Positions 8,257-17,461 of a stretch of 40,825 nucleotides of DNA are shown one piece after another. The DNA is from Pseudomonadota bacterium. Its GTDB lineage: Bacteria > Pseudomonadota > Gammaproteobacteria > Pseudomonadales > Moraxellaceae. Below the pieces are notes generated by a model. That model was not told the DNA's origin. It made no database searches and saw nothing but the letters and a program-made list of their open reading frames with translations. Numbering within the stretch: the first letter of the stretch is position 1; each line of letters opens with the position of its first letter. The DNA lies in contig JAJXWR010000012.1 in the NCBI GenBank assembly GCA_021781515.1, positions 1 to 40,825 on the forward strand, given 5' to 3'. The translations under genes and the position numbers were made by a program.

Positions 8257-9335
8257 CCTGGATTGCCGAGTTACTGGCACATCACTACAGTGGATTTCAG
8301 GTTGTGCATTATCTGACCATGCGCGCCATTTTGAGTGTCCTGACGGCGGTGACCATTGCGTTGTTGATTGGTCCGTCAATGATTGACAAATTACGCCAGA
8401 TGAAAATAGGTCAGGCGGTTCGGCATGACGGACCGCAGACGCATCTGGTGAAATCCGGGACGCCGACGATGGGCGGTGCCCTGATTCTGGTGGCTATTTT
8501 TGTCAGTACCTTGCTTTGGGCGGACCTGGCCAACCCCTACATCTGGATTTGTCTGGCGGTCATGGGGGTGTTTGGTGCGGTTGGCTGGGTGGATGACTAC
8601 CGCAAGGTGGTTGAACGTAATCCCCGGGGGCTGCCGGCCCGCTGGAAATATTTCTGGCAATCCTGTGGCGGGGTACTGGCCGCCGTGGTGCTTTATTGGC
8701 TGGCGCAAACCACCGAAGAGCAATCGTTGTTGATTCCGATGTTCAAACAGGCCTATCTGCCCTTGGGCGCCGGTGGATTTATGCTCTTGACCTATCTGGT
8801 GATTGTTGGGGCCAGCAATGCCGTCAACTTGACGGATGGGCTGGATGGGTTGGCCATTATGCCGACTGTGATGGTGGCTTCCGCATTGACGGTGTTTGCC
8901 TATCTGAGTGGCAACCATCGTTTTGCAGAATATCTGCATATTCCCTACGTGGCGAGGGCGGGGGAACTGGTGGTCATTACGTCTAGCATGATTGGTGCCG
9001 GGCTGGGTTTTTTATGGTTCAACGCCTATCCCGCTCAGGTGTTTATGGGGGATGTAGGAGCGCTGGCGTTGGGGGCTTTGCTGGGCGTCATTGCGGTGAT
9101 TGTGCGTCAGGAAATCGTCCTGTTTATCATGGGCGGGGTGTTTGTGATGGAAACGGTGTCTGTCATGCTGCAGGTCGGTTCATTCAAACTGACCGGGCGG
9201 CGCATATTCCGAATGGCACCGATTCATCATCATTTTGAATTGAAAGGCTGGCCTGAAACCAAAGTGGTGGTTCGATTCTGGATCATCAGTCTGGTGCTGG
9301 TTCTGGTGGGTTTGTCCACCTTGAAAGTACGGTAA
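8250..9335 (+). CDS. mraY: MraY, phospho-MurNAc-pentapeptide translocase (lipid I synthase)
   Basis: A 361-residue polytopic membrane enzyme with about ten helices. Family motifs are intact: SGTPTMGG early, [19 protein letters not shown] with the catalytic aspartate pair, [10 protein letters not shown] and the cytoplasmic histidine loop [12 protein letters not shown]. It transfers phospho-MurNAc-pentapeptide to undecaprenyl phosphate, giving lipid I, the substrate of MurG. Length equals the enterobacterial enzyme. An unusually long gap of 81 bases follows before murD. Confidence 0.97.
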   Translation: MLTWIAELLAHHYSGFQVVHYLTMRAILSVLTAVTIALLIGPSMIDKLRQMKIGQAVRHDGPQTHLVKSGTPTMGGALILVAIFVSTLLWADLANPYIWICLAVMGVFGAVGWVDDYRKVVERNPRGLPARWKYFWQSCGGVLAAVVLYWLAQTTEEQSLLIPMFKQAYLPLGAGGFMLLTYLVIVGASNAVNLTDGLDGLAIMPTVMVASALTVFAYLSGNHRFAEYLHIPYVARAGELVVITSSMIGAGLGFLWFNAYPAQVFMGDVGALALGALLGVIAVIVRQEIVLFIMGGVFVMETVSVMLQVGSFKLTGRRIFRMAPIHHHFELKGWPETKVVVRFWIISLVLVLVGLSTLKVR

Positions 9336-9372
9336 CGAGACGGTAACGCCACTGTCGCTGAGTGTAACTCAG
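9330..9372 (+). repeat. Short direct repeats and a small hairpin in the mraY-murD gap
   Basis: CGGTAACG occurs at 9330-9337 (spanning the mraY stop) and again at 9341-9348. The five-base stem CTGAG (9358-9362) / CTCAG (9368-9372) follows. This is the largest intergenic gap inside the cluster. No T-run is present, so termination is not suggested; a role in mRNA processing or translation is possible. Confidence 0.4.
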
Positions 9373-9416
9373 GAAGGTGGCAACGGCGTGAGTTGATCGA
9401 GAGGAGAGAGGCAGCG

Positions 9417-10769
9417 GTGGTTCAATCAACCATTTTACGATCTGGTAGCCTGGCGGTGCTGGGGTTGGGTACGACGGGTTTATCCTGTGTGCGCTATCTG
9501 CGGCAGCAGGGTTATGCAGTGACCGTGTTTGATACCCGCACCTGCCCACCTGAGGCCGAACGTTGTCGTCAGGAATTCCCGGAGGTGCAGATCATTCTTG
9601 GGGAATTGAAGGCAGAGGCATTGCAGTGTTTTGATGAACTGGTTGTCAGCCCAGGCTTGTCGATCCAGGAGAACCCGCTGGCCGCCTTAAAGGCCGCCGG
9701 TCATTCGATCATTGGTGATATAGAACTGTTTGTCCGGCAAGCGCAGGCTCCCATTGTGGCCATTACCGGTTCCAATGCCAAAAGTACAGTGACCACACTG
9801 CTGGGAGAAATGGCCGCTGAGGCTGGGGTGCGTGTGGCGGTGGGGGGTAATCTGGGGTTGCCGGCGTTGGAATTGCTGGCACCTGCTGTCGAACTTTATG
9901 TGCTGGAACTGTCAAGTTTTCAGCTGGAAACGACGCATGCGCTGCAGGCTAAAGTGGCGACGATACTGAATATCAGTGAAGATCATCTGGATCGCTATAC
10001 CTCCATGCAGGCCTATCATCAGACCAAACAGCGTATTTATCGCAATGCCCACAGTGCCGTCTATAACCGTAAGGACCCGTTGACTGCCCCCTTGTTGCCT
10101 GCACAAGTGCCAGTGCAGAGTTTTGCCAGTGATGTCCCGTCATTAGGCCAGTGGGGAATCGGGACAGAGGCAGGTCAGCAGTGGTTGATGCACGGGCGGG
10201 ATAAAATCCTGGCGGTGTCGCAACTGCGCATCAAGGGCCAGCACAATGCGCTGAATGCCTTGGCGGCTCTGGCCATTGGTACCCTGGCCGGTTTGCCACT
10301 GGCAGCCATGCAGACGACACTTAAAAAATTTGCCGGACTGGAACATCGCTGCCAGGAGGTACGGACGCTGGAAGCGGTGACCTATTACGATGATTCCAAG
10401 GGAACCAATGTAGGTGCGACAGTGGCGGCTATTGCCGGGCTGGCCGCAGCGGGGCATTCGGGGATTGTCATTATCTTGGGGGGTATCGGCAAGGGACAGG
10501 ATTTTGCGCCACTGACTGAACCCATCCGCCAGCATGGACGTGCGGTGGTGTTAATGGGGGTGGATGCCCCGCTCATCGCTGCCGTGTTACCGGCCGAAGT
10601 CCCGGTGTACTGGATGTCGGGTATGCAGAAAGCTGTGCAGTGTGCGCAGCAGCAGGCGCGGCCTGGAGATGCGGTGCTGCTCTCACCGGCCTGTAGTAGT
10701 TTTGATATGTTTAAGGATTATCATGATCGGGGTCGGCAGTTTGTTCAGGCGGTCGAGGCGTTGAGATGA
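9417..10769 (+). CDS. murD: MurD, UDP-MurNAc-L-Ala:D-glutamate ligase
   Basis: A 450-residue Mur ligase adding D-glutamate to UDP-MurNAc-L-Ala. The N-terminal Rossmann-like segment LAVLGLGTTGLS and the block ISEDHLDRY are clear. The ATP loop reads GSNAKST, with Ala where the enterobacterial enzyme has Gly; I believe the same variant occurs in other gammaproteobacterial MurD proteins. GTG 9417 is chosen because the purine-rich GAGGAGAGAGG (9400-9411) lies just upstream; the frame is open from TTG 9393. The stop overlaps the ftsW start as ATGA. Confidence 0.95.
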   Translation: MVQSTILRSGSLAVLGLGTTGLSCVRYLRQQGYAVTVFDTRTCPPEAERCRQEFPEVQIILGELKAEALQCFDELVVSPGLSIQENPLAALKAAGHSIIGDIELFVRQAQAPIVAITGSNAKSTVTTLLGEMAAEAGVRVAVGGNLGLPALELLAPAVELYVLELSSFQLETTHALQAKVATILNISEDHLDRYTSMQAYHQTKQRIYRNAHSAVYNRKDPLTAPLLPAQVPVQSFASDVPSLGQWGIGTEAGQQWLMHGRDKILAVSQLRIKGQHNALNALAALAIGTLAGLPLAAMQTTLKKFAGLEHRCQEVRTLEAVTYYDDSKGTNVGATVAAIAGLAAAGHSGIVIILGGIGKGQDFAPLTEPIRQHGRAVVLMGVDAPLIAAVLPAEVPVYWMSGMQKAVQCAQQQARPGDAVLLSPACSSFDMFKDYHDRGRQFVQAVEALR

Positions 10770-11908
10770 AAGCATTCCTGCTGCCACAACACCGCCCTGA
10801 TCCGGGTGCCTTGCTGATTTTTGCTACGGGCACGTTGTTGTGTTTAGGTCTGGTTATGGTCGCCTCGGCATCAATGGATGTGGCGCAAGCGCAATTTGCC
10901 AATCCGTTTTATTTTTTTCAACGGCACCTGGTGTATGTCTGCATCGGCTTGCTAGTGGCTTTCCTGGTCTGGCAATTGCCCTTGGCGATGCTGGAACGTC
11001 TGAGTATTCATGCGCTGATGCTGAGTTTGCTGTGCCTGGTACTGGTGCTGGTGCCCCATGTGGGGCGGCGGATCAATGGCAGTATTCGCTGGCTGGGGAT
11101 CGGGCCGTTGACCGTTCAGCCTTCAGAACTGGCCAAACTGGCTTCGGTACTTTATTTGAGTGGTTACCTTGTCCGGCGTCAGGACGAAATTCGTGAGACC
11201 TGGTCTGGATTGATTAAAGCGTTGATGGTGCTGGGGGTGGCGGGATTCCTGCTCATGATGGAACCGGATTTTGGTGCGACCATTGTCATTATGTTGACCG
11301 CTGCGGGGATGCTGTGGCTGGCAGGGACGGGAAGAAAGCAGACCGTGGCCAGTGGCTTGTTCCTGATGGGGGCTGGGGTGATTCTGGCGTTTTCCAGAAG
11401 TTACCGGGTACAACGCATGATTGCCTATATTCATCCATGGGATCATCCTTTTGATCAGGGTTATCAGCTGACTCAGTCATTGATTGCCTTTGGCCGTGGT
11501 GGCTGGACGGGACTGGGACTGGGGAACAGTGTACAAAAACTGTTTTATTTGCCCGAAGCCCACACTGATTTTGTGTTTGCCGTATTTGCCGAAGAATTTG
11601 GCTTGGTGGGCGTCACTCTGGTGGTGCTGGTATTTCTGACACTGGTGCTCAGTGGATTGTATATAGGATATGCCGCTGAAAAAAAAGGGCAACTGTTTGG
11701 AGCTTATCTGGCGTACGGCCTGTCCGTGCTGATTGGGGTGCAAACGGCCATGAATTTAGGGGTGACGGCCGGTGCCTTGCCAACCAAGGGGTTGACGTTG
11801 CCGCTGGTGAGTTATGGGGGCAGTAGTTTACTGGTGGAACTGGTAATGATGGCATTGATTCTGCGGGTTCATCGGGAAACACAGACACAACCCGGTAAAA
11901 GCACATGA
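10766..11908 (+). CDS. ftsW: FtsW, septal peptidoglycan glycosyltransferase (SEDS family)
   Basis: A 380-residue integral membrane protein with about ten predicted helices. SEDS signatures are present: RRINGSIRWL, EPDFGATIVI, and FVFAVFAEEFGLVG near the loop associated with activity. The C-terminal PTKGLTLPLVSYGGSS is diagnostic. It polymerises lipid II at the septum together with FtsI. Its position between murD and murG favours FtsW over the elongation paralogue RodA. Both ends overlap neighbours by four bases. Confidence 0.96.
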   Translation: MKAFLLPQHRPDPGALLIFATGTLLCLGLVMVASASMDVAQAQFANPFYFFQRHLVYVCIGLLVAFLVWQLPLAMLERLSIHALMLSLLCLVLVLVPHVGRRINGSIRWLGIGPLTVQPSELAKLASVLYLSGYLVRRQDEIRETWSGLIKALMVLGVAGFLLMMEPDFGATIVIMLTAAGMLWLAGTGRKQTVASGLFLMGAGVILAFSRSYRVQRMIAYIHPWDHPFDQGYQLTQSLIAFGRGGWTGLGLGNSVQKLFYLPEAHTDFVFAVFAEEFGLVGVTLVVLVFLTLVLSGLYIGYAAEKKGQLFGAYLAYGLSVLIGVQTAMNLGVTAGALPTKGLTLPLVSYGGSSLLVELVMMALILRVHRETQTQPGKST

Positions 11909-12975
11909 AGCAGAAAACGGTGATGGTATTGGCAGGTGGGACGGGTGGCCATGTATTCCCGGCATTGGCGGTGGCGGAGGTTTGGCGGCAACAGGGGTTG
12001 AATGTGGAATGGATTGGTACGGCACACGGTATTGAAAACCGGGTAGTGCCTCCACAGGGGATAGTGTTGCATCGTCTGGCAGTGCGCGGCCTGCGTGGAC
12101 GCAGTAAATTGTCGCTGCTGCTCGGGCTGGTGCCGGTGTTCAAGGCCTGGTGGAATGCGCTGCAACTGATGCGTCGGGTAGATGTGGTTCTGGCGTTGGG
12201 GATGGGGGGCTATGTCACGGGTCCTGCCGGTATAGCAGCACGCATGGTGGGTAAACCGTTGGTGCTGCACGAACAGAATGCGGTGGCTGGATTAAGCAAT
12301 CGCTGGCTGGCCCCCTGGGCCACCTTGGTGCTTACCGGATTTCCCGGCGTGTTTAAAGACCGGCCACAGCAGCGAACGGTTGGCAATCCTGTACGGGTTT
12401 CTTTGCAACGACGTCCGGCAGAGCCACTGCGCAAGGAAAACACAATTGCTTTGCTGGTGTTGGGTGGCAGTCAGGGTGCTGACGCCTTAAACCGGCGGTT
12501 ACCAGTGATTTTGCGGGAGTTTGCCACAGAACTGCAAGGCGTGGAATTGCAGATCAGGCATCAATGTGGAGAAAAGCATCTGTCATCGACGCAGGTGGCT
12601 TATCAGGCGTTTAACGCTCAGGTAGAGGTCGAGGCTTTTATTGACGATATGGCGCAGGCCTATGCCGCCGCAGACCTGGTGATCTGTCGGGCTGGGGCAT
12701 TGACGGTGGCTGAACTGGCGGCTGCCGGAAAAGCGAGTATTTTGGTGCCATTTCCATTTGCGGTCGATGATCATCAAACACGCAATGCTGAGTACCTGGT
12801 GCAGGCCGGAGCGGCCTTTTTGTGTCCGCAAGAGGAGATGGAGCAACGTCTGCCGCAGTATCTGGCGCAGTTGTGTGTGGCAGAATTTCGGCAGGTGATG
12901 GCGGAACGTGCCTATGCACTGGCCATGCCGCAGGCCGCCCGGGTGATTGCCCAACTTTGTCTGGAGTTGATCTGA
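11905..12975 (+). CDS. murG: MurG, lipid II synthase (GlcNAc transferase)
   Basis: A 356-residue GT28 glycosyltransferase at the inner face of the membrane. The N-terminal glycine-rich loop [11 protein letters not shown] (residues 10-20), the acceptor-domain block [12 protein letters not shown] and the C-terminal donor-site block [16 protein letters not shown] followed by [10 protein letters not shown] are all seen. It adds GlcNAc from UDP-GlcNAc to lipid I. The start overlaps ftsW as ATGA, and the last base of its stop is the first base of murC. Confidence 0.96.
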   Translation: MKQKTVMVLAGGTGGHVFPALAVAEVWRQQGLNVEWIGTAHGIENRVVPPQGIVLHRLAVRGLRGRSKLSLLLGLVPVFKAWWNALQLMRRVDVVLALGMGGYVTGPAGIAARMVGKPLVLHEQNAVAGLSNRWLAPWATLVLTGFPGVFKDRPQQRTVGNPVRVSLQRRPAEPLRKENTIALLVLGGSQGADALNRRLPVILREFATELQGVELQIRHQCGEKHLSSTQVAYQAFNAQVEVEAFIDDMAQAYAAADLVICRAGALTVAELAAAGKASILVPFPFAVDDHQTRNAEYLVQAGAAFLCPQEEMEQRLPQYLAQLCVAEFRQVMAERAYALAMPQAARVIAQLCLELI

Positions 12976-14432
12976 TGGCTACGCTGAGCAGTGTACCAGG
13001 TGCGCTAAAAATGGATATTCCGGAAATGCGGCGTATTCGCCGGATTCATTTTATTGGCATCGGTGGTGCCGGTATGTGTGGCATTGCCGAAGTGTTGTTG
13101 AATCAGGGGTATCAGATCAGTGGCTCTGATCTGCGTGCCAGTGAAGTGACCCAGCGTCTGCATCAGCTCGGTGCGCGGGTGTATATCGGCCATGCAGCGG
13201 GGCAGGTGCAAGGGGCGGACGTGGTAGTTGTCTCCAGTGCGATTGACGAGCATAATCCGGAAATTCGTCAGGCCCGGGTAAATCGTACCCCAGTGGTGCG
13301 CCGCGCAGAAATGCTGGCAGAACTGATGCGGTTTCGCCATGGCATTGCGGTCGCAGGGGCGCATGGTAAAACCACGACGACCTCACTGATTGCCTCGGTG
13401 CTGGCGGAAGCCGGCTGTGATCCCACGTATGTGATTGGCGGACTGTTGAACGGGGCTGGTTCGAACGCCCGGTTGGGTGCCAGCAGGTATCTGGTGGCGG
13501 AGGCGGATGAAAGCGATGCCTCGTTTTTACATCTGCAACCGATGCTCAGCGTTGTTACTAATATTGATGCGGACCATATGGAGACCTATGGTGGCGATTT
13601 CGCCGTACTAAAACGTACCTATCTGGAATTCCTGCACAATTTACCTTTTTATGGGCTGGCGGTACTTTGTCTGGATGATCCGGTCGTCCGTTCTGTGCTG
13701 CCGGAGGTGGCGCGCCCCTTTGTGACCTATGGAACGGGTGCAGACGCCGACTATCAGGCGCAGCAGATCGAGTTTTACGGTTTAAGTTCACGCTTTATGG
13801 TTCGACGTCCGGCACCGTTGCCGGTCTTGTCAATCGAGCTTAATTTGCCCGGACAACATAATGTGTTGAATGCACTGGCAGCTATTGCGGTGGCCAGTGA
13901 GGAAGGCGTGGAAGAAGCGGCTATTGGGCGGGCACTGGCCAGTTTTGCCGGGGTCGGCCGTCGGTTTTCCATCTTGGCCAAGGTGGCGGCCACGCCTGAA
14001 GAACTGGTGCTGGTGGATGATTATGGGCACCATCCGCGGGAGGTAGAGGCGACGCTGGCGGCGGCGCGCCAGGGTTTTGCCGGGCGGCGAATAGTGATGC
14101 TGTTTCAACCGCATCGCTTTAGTCGTACCCGGGATCTGTATGACGATTTTGTCAGGGTGCTGGCGCAGGTGGATGTGTTGTTGTTGCTGGATGTGTATCC
14201 GGCCGGTGAAAAACCGGTGCCGGGTGCGGATTCCCGTTCGCTGGCCCGGAGTTTGCGGGCGCGGGGCTGTGAGCCGGTGTATGTGGAAGATCCGGCGCAG
14301 TTGAAGACAATTTTGCCGGAACTGTTGCAGGCCGGGGATGTGCTGATTGCCCAAGGGGCGGGCAACGTCGGACAGATTGCCCGGGAACTGGCACAACATC
14401 AACTTTACTGGAATGGGCAGGAGGCGGATTGA
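12975..14432 (+). CDS. murC: MurC, UDP-MurNAc:L-alanine ligase
   Basis: A 485-residue Mur ligase catalysing the first amino acid addition. The N-terminal [17 protein letters not shown] block (residues ~25-41), the ATP loop GAHGKTTTT (128-136), DADHMETYG and the late [10 protein letters not shown] are classical. The frame is open far upstream inside murG, but ATG 12975 overlaps the murG stop by one base, giving a normal length. In most gammaproteobacteria murB follows; here ddl follows directly. Confidence 0.96.
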   Translation: MATLSSVPGALKMDIPEMRRIRRIHFIGIGGAGMCGIAEVLLNQGYQISGSDLRASEVTQRLHQLGARVYIGHAAGQVQGADVVVVSSAIDEHNPEIRQARVNRTPVVRRAEMLAELMRFRHGIAVAGAHGKTTTTSLIASVLAEAGCDPTYVIGGLLNGAGSNARLGASRYLVAEADESDASFLHLQPMLSVVTNIDADHMETYGGDFAVLKRTYLEFLHNLPFYGLAVLCLDDPVVRSVLPEVARPFVTYGTGADADYQAQQIEFYGLSSRFMVRRPAPLPVLSIELNLPGQHNVLNALAAIAVASEEGVEEAAIGRALASFAGVGRRFSILAKVAATPEELVLVDDYGHHPREVEATLAAARQGFAGRRIVMLFQPHRFSRTRDLYDDFVRVLAQVDVLLLLDVYPAGEKPVPGADSRSLARSLRARGCEPVYVEDPAQLKTILPELLQAGDVLIAQGAGNVGQIARELAQHQLYWNGQEAD

Positions 14433-15349
14433 TGAATAGCAATCCTGGGGGACGCTTTGGTAAAGTGGCGGTTCTTTTTGGAGGGAACTCTGCAGAACGG
14501 CCGATTTCATTACAGAGTGGCCGGGCGGTGCTGGAGGCGCTGCTGGACAGCGGCGTGGATGCTTATGCCTGGGATCCGGCGGAACAGGCACTGGAACAGT
14601 TAAGGGCCTGTGATCGGGCATTTATTGCTTTGCATGGACGCGGTGGGGAAGACGGGTGTATTCAGGGGGCGCTGGAACTGCTGCATATTCCCTACACGGG
14701 TAGCGGTGTCATGGCCTCGGCCATTGGTATGGACAAGATGCGTACCAAGCAGATCTGGCAGAGCCAGGGGCTGCCTACACCACAATACCGTCAGTTGTTG
14801 CCAGGATTTGCGGTAGAACCGTTGGTCGCAGCCTTGGGATTGCCACTGATGATCAAACCGGCGCATGAAGGATCGAGTCTGGGAATGAGCCGGGTCGATC
14901 AGCAGGATGCCCTGGCGGAGGCTTACGCCAAAGCGGCAGATCTAGATGCATTGGTGATTGCGGAGCAATTCATTCAGGGCCAGGAATTTACGGTGCCGGT
15001 GCTGGGCGAACGTGCGCTGCCGGTGATCCGTCTGGAAACCAGTCACCGGTTCTACGATTTCGCCGCAAAATATCAGGCGACCGATACCCACTATGTCATT
15101 CCCTCCGGATTGACGCCCGTTGAGGAATCCCGGTTACAGGCACTGGCGCTGGCGGCCTTTGTCGCTGTTGGGGCGGAAGGCTGGGGGCGCATTGATGTGA
15201 TGCAGGATACAGCGGGAACTTTCTGGTTGCTTGAGATCAATACGGTGCCCGGAATGACCGATCATTCCCTGGTGCCGATGGCTGCCAAAGCCGCTGGCTT
15301 GAGTTTTGCGGATCTTTGTCTGAACATTCTGGAGCAGACCCTGTCATGA
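14432..15349 (+). CDS. ddl: D-alanine:D-alanine ligase (DdlB type)
   Basis: A 305-residue ATP-grasp enzyme producing the D-Ala-D-Ala used by MurF. Seen motifs: FGGNSAERPIS near the start, HGRGGEDGCIQG, YTGSGVMASAIGMDK, the ATP-grasp loop KPAHEGSSLGM, and EINTVPGMTDHSLVP with the metal-binding Glu and Asn. ATG 14432 shares one base with the murC stop and has GGAGG upstream; TTG 14429 is a less likely start. The stop overlaps ftsQ as ATGA. Confidence 0.95.
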   Translation: MNSNPGGRFGKVAVLFGGNSAERPISLQSGRAVLEALLDSGVDAYAWDPAEQALEQLRACDRAFIALHGRGGEDGCIQGALELLHIPYTGSGVMASAIGMDKMRTKQIWQSQGLPTPQYRQLLPGFAVEPLVAALGLPLMIKPAHEGSSLGMSRVDQQDALAEAYAKAADLDALVIAEQFIQGQEFTVPVLGERALPVIRLETSHRFYDFAAKYQATDTHYVIPSGLTPVEESRLQALALAAFVAVGAEGWGRIDVMQDTAGTFWLLEINTVPGMTDHSLVPMAAKAAGLSFADLCLNILEQTLS

Positions 15350-16110
15350 ATACTGTGGCAGGCGTACGTCAGCAGACGCAGGTGCAATGGTCGTGGGCTG
15401 GAATTGGCCGCAAGGCGCTGGATAGCCTGTATGCCTTGTTGTGGGTCGGTTTTATTGTAGTGTGTCTGCGTGTGGCCGCATCGACGGGTGTTGGCCCCAT
15501 GGTGCAACGGATTGAAGTGACCGGCGCTTTCCGTTATTTGCGTCCACAGGAAGTGGCGTCCGGGTTGATTCAGGTGGCCCGCGGGCCATTGATGGGTGTC
15601 AATCTGGAGTATTTGCGTCAGGTGGCACTGTCGGTACCCTGGGTGGAGCAGGCGCGGGTATCGCGGGTATGGCCGGATCGGATTCAGGTGTTGTTGTTTG
15701 AACGGCAACCGGTGGCACGCTGGAAAGAGCACAGCTACCTCAGTTCACATGGAGAGGTGTTTACGCCGGGTGTTTTCATGGACATTCAGGGGCTGCCTGC
15801 CCTGGCAGGTCCGGACGGAGAGGCGTCTTATGTAAGGCAGCAGTATCTGTCGATCGCTGCCTTGTTGCGTCCCATGAATCTGCATATCAGTATGTTGCGC
15901 CTGACCGAGCGGATGTCCTGGGAGATCACGCTGGATCAGGGGGTAATGATCAAGGTGGATAATCAGGACACACTCGCAAAAATGCAACGTTTTGCAGTGT
16001 TATATCAGCGTGAGTTGAATGGACAGATGGATCGGATTATTAGCGTTGATCTGCGTTACCACAATGGCGTTGCCATTGCCTGGAAACCGGAACTGACGCA
16101 CAGACAGTAG
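15346..16110 (+). CDS. ftsQ: FtsQ, divisome assembly protein
   Basis: A 254-residue bitopic protein: cytoplasmic N-terminus, one transmembrane helix near residues 29-45, a POTRA domain (~54-122, with VPWVEQARVSRVWPDRIQV and ERQPVARW) and a beta domain ending NGVAIAWKP. It recruits FtsL and FtsB. The frame is open from 15316, but ATG 15346 overlaps the ddl stop in the cluster's usual manner. The gene is followed by a 28-base gap before ftsA. Confidence 0.94.
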   Translation: MNTVAGVRQQTQVQWSWAGIGRKALDSLYALLWVGFIVVCLRVAASTGVGPMVQRIEVTGAFRYLRPQEVASGLIQVARGPLMGVNLEYLRQVALSVPWVEQARVSRVWPDRIQVLLFERQPVARWKEHSYLSSHGEVFTPGVFMDIQGLPALAGPDGEASYVRQQYLSIAALLRPMNLHISMLRLTERMSWEITLDQGVMIKVDNQDTLAKMQRFAVLYQRELNGQMDRIISVDLRYHNGVAIAWKPELTHRQ

Positions 16111-16138
16111 GTTAATCATTGATGGAGACTAAAACAAA

Positions 16139-17422
16139 ATGGGGAGTCTGACAAAGTTTCCCGGCCGTAATGCCCGTGATACTTCGGCACAACCGATGAT
16201 CGCTGCACTGGATATCGGAACGTCCAAGGTGGTCGCTATTGTGGCGCGGGTTCTGGACGATCTGAGTCTGGAAATTCTGGGAGTGGGTAAACGACCCTCG
16301 CTGGGCATGAAACGCGGTGCCGTTACGCATATTGAGCAGACCATGCAGGCGATCAGTGGTGCGGTGCATGAGGCGGAACTGATGGCGGATTGCCGTGTGC
16401 ATTCGGTCTATGTGGGTATTGCCGGCAGTCATGTCGGAGGACGTAATGCCTCTGCCGTGGTGGCCACCCGAGAGGCGGAAGTCAGTGAACAGGACATGGA
16501 ACGGGTGCTGGAGGCTGCTAAAAGTGGTTCACTGCCTGCCGATCACCGGATTTTGCATATCCTTCCCCAGGAATTTCTGGTGGATGACCAGAAAGATGTG
16601 CGCTACCCCATCGGCATGTCGGGTCAGCGGCTTGAAGGACATATCCATGTCATTTCCTGTGCCAGTAATGCCTTTATCAATTTGGAAAAATGCGTAGAAG
16701 GCTGCGGATTGCAGGTAGATAAAATCATTCTGGAGCAGTTGGCCTCTGGGCAATCGGTATTGACCGAAGATGAACGGGAACTGGGTGTCTGTGTGGTGGA
16801 TATTGGTGCCGGGACGACGGACATTGCCGTGTTTATCGGGGGGGCAATCCGGTATACCGCCACCATTCCGATTGCCGGAGATCAGGTGACCAATGATATT
16901 GCCATGGCCCTGCGCACTCCGACACCCAGTGCCAATGAACTGAAAATCAAGTACGCCGCTGCACTGGCGCAGATGGTGACCCAGGATCAGGAAATTGAAG
17001 TATCGGGGATGGGCGACCGGGCCAGCCGCCGCTTGTCGCGGCAGACACTGGCCGAAGTGGTTGAGCCCCGCTACGAGGAACTTTTTTCCTTCGTGCTGGC
17101 CGAACTGGAACGGGTAGAGATGCTGCATCGATTGCCAGCAGGGATTGTACTGACCGGGGGGTCGTCGTGTATCGAAGGAGCGGTGCAATTGGCAGAGTCA
17201 ATTTTTCATGTGCCGGTGCGGGTGGGTATGCCGATCAGCCTGAAATTGCGGGGTGTGGTCGATGTATTGCGCAGCCCGGAATATGCCACGGGGGTGGGCT
17301 TATTGATGTGTGGACAGCAAGAATTACAGGGACAGGGGTTGGGAAGTATTCAGGTGCGTCGCCCGGAAGATAATGATGGGGTGTTGGGGAAAGTACGCGC
17401 ATGGTTTGCGCGCAATTTTTGA
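16139..17422 (+). CDS. ftsA: FtsA, actin-like membrane tether of FtsZ
   Basis: A 427-residue actin-fold ATPase. The phosphate-1 loop ALDIGTSKVVAIV lies near residue 22, the 1C subdomain follows with LGMKRGAVTHI, and the second phosphate loop VVDIGAGTTDIAVF is intact. The C-terminus LGKVRAWFARNF is the amphipathic membrane-targeting helix. It links FtsZ filaments to the membrane and to late division proteins. The ribosome site is GGAG near 16125. A terminator-like hairpin lies inside its last codons. Confidence 0.96.
   Translation: MGSLTKFPGRNARDTSAQPMIAALDIGTSKVVAIVARVLDDLSLEILGVGKRPSLGMKRGAVTHIEQTMQAISGAVHEAELMADCRVHSVYVGIAGSHVGGRNASAVVATREAEVSEQDMERVLEAAKSGSLPADHRILHILPQEFLVDDQKDVRYPIGMSGQRLEGHIHVISCASNAFINLEKCVEGCGLQVDKIILEQLASGQSVLTEDERELGVCVVDIGAGTTDIAVFIGGAIRYTATIPIAGDQVTNDIAMALRTPTPSANELKIKYAAALAQMVTQDQEIEVSGMGDRASRRLSRQTLAEVVEPRYEELFSFVLAELERVEMLHRLPAGIVLTGGSSCIEGAVQLAESIFHVPVRVGMPISLKLRGVVDVLRSPEYATGVGLLMCGQQELQGQGLGSIQVRRPEDNDGVLGKVRAWFARNF
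17396..17420 (+). terminator. Possible attenuator hairpin at the ftsA 3' end
   Basis: CGCGCA (17396-17401) pairs perfectly with TGCGCG (17407-17412) around a five-base loop. Then come CAA and five Ts (17416-17420), just before the ftsA stop. It resembles a weak intrinsic terminator that would trim read-through into ftsZ. The structure is seen; the function is inferred. Confidence 0.4.
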
Positions 17423-17461
17423 ACGACCGGTTTTTTTATTTTGCATCAGGAGAGAGTGATA

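Noticed and set aside
9762-9800. MurD ATP loop variant (GSNAKS in place of GSNGKS) as a sign of a defective enzyme
   Set aside because: I believe this Ala variant is found in other gammaproteobacterial MurD proteins, and the rest of the protein is normal, so it is not remarkable.
13830-14621. 263-codon frame antisense to murC and ddl
   Set aside because: It crosses two certain genes, is rich in Pro, His and Gln, and has no motif.
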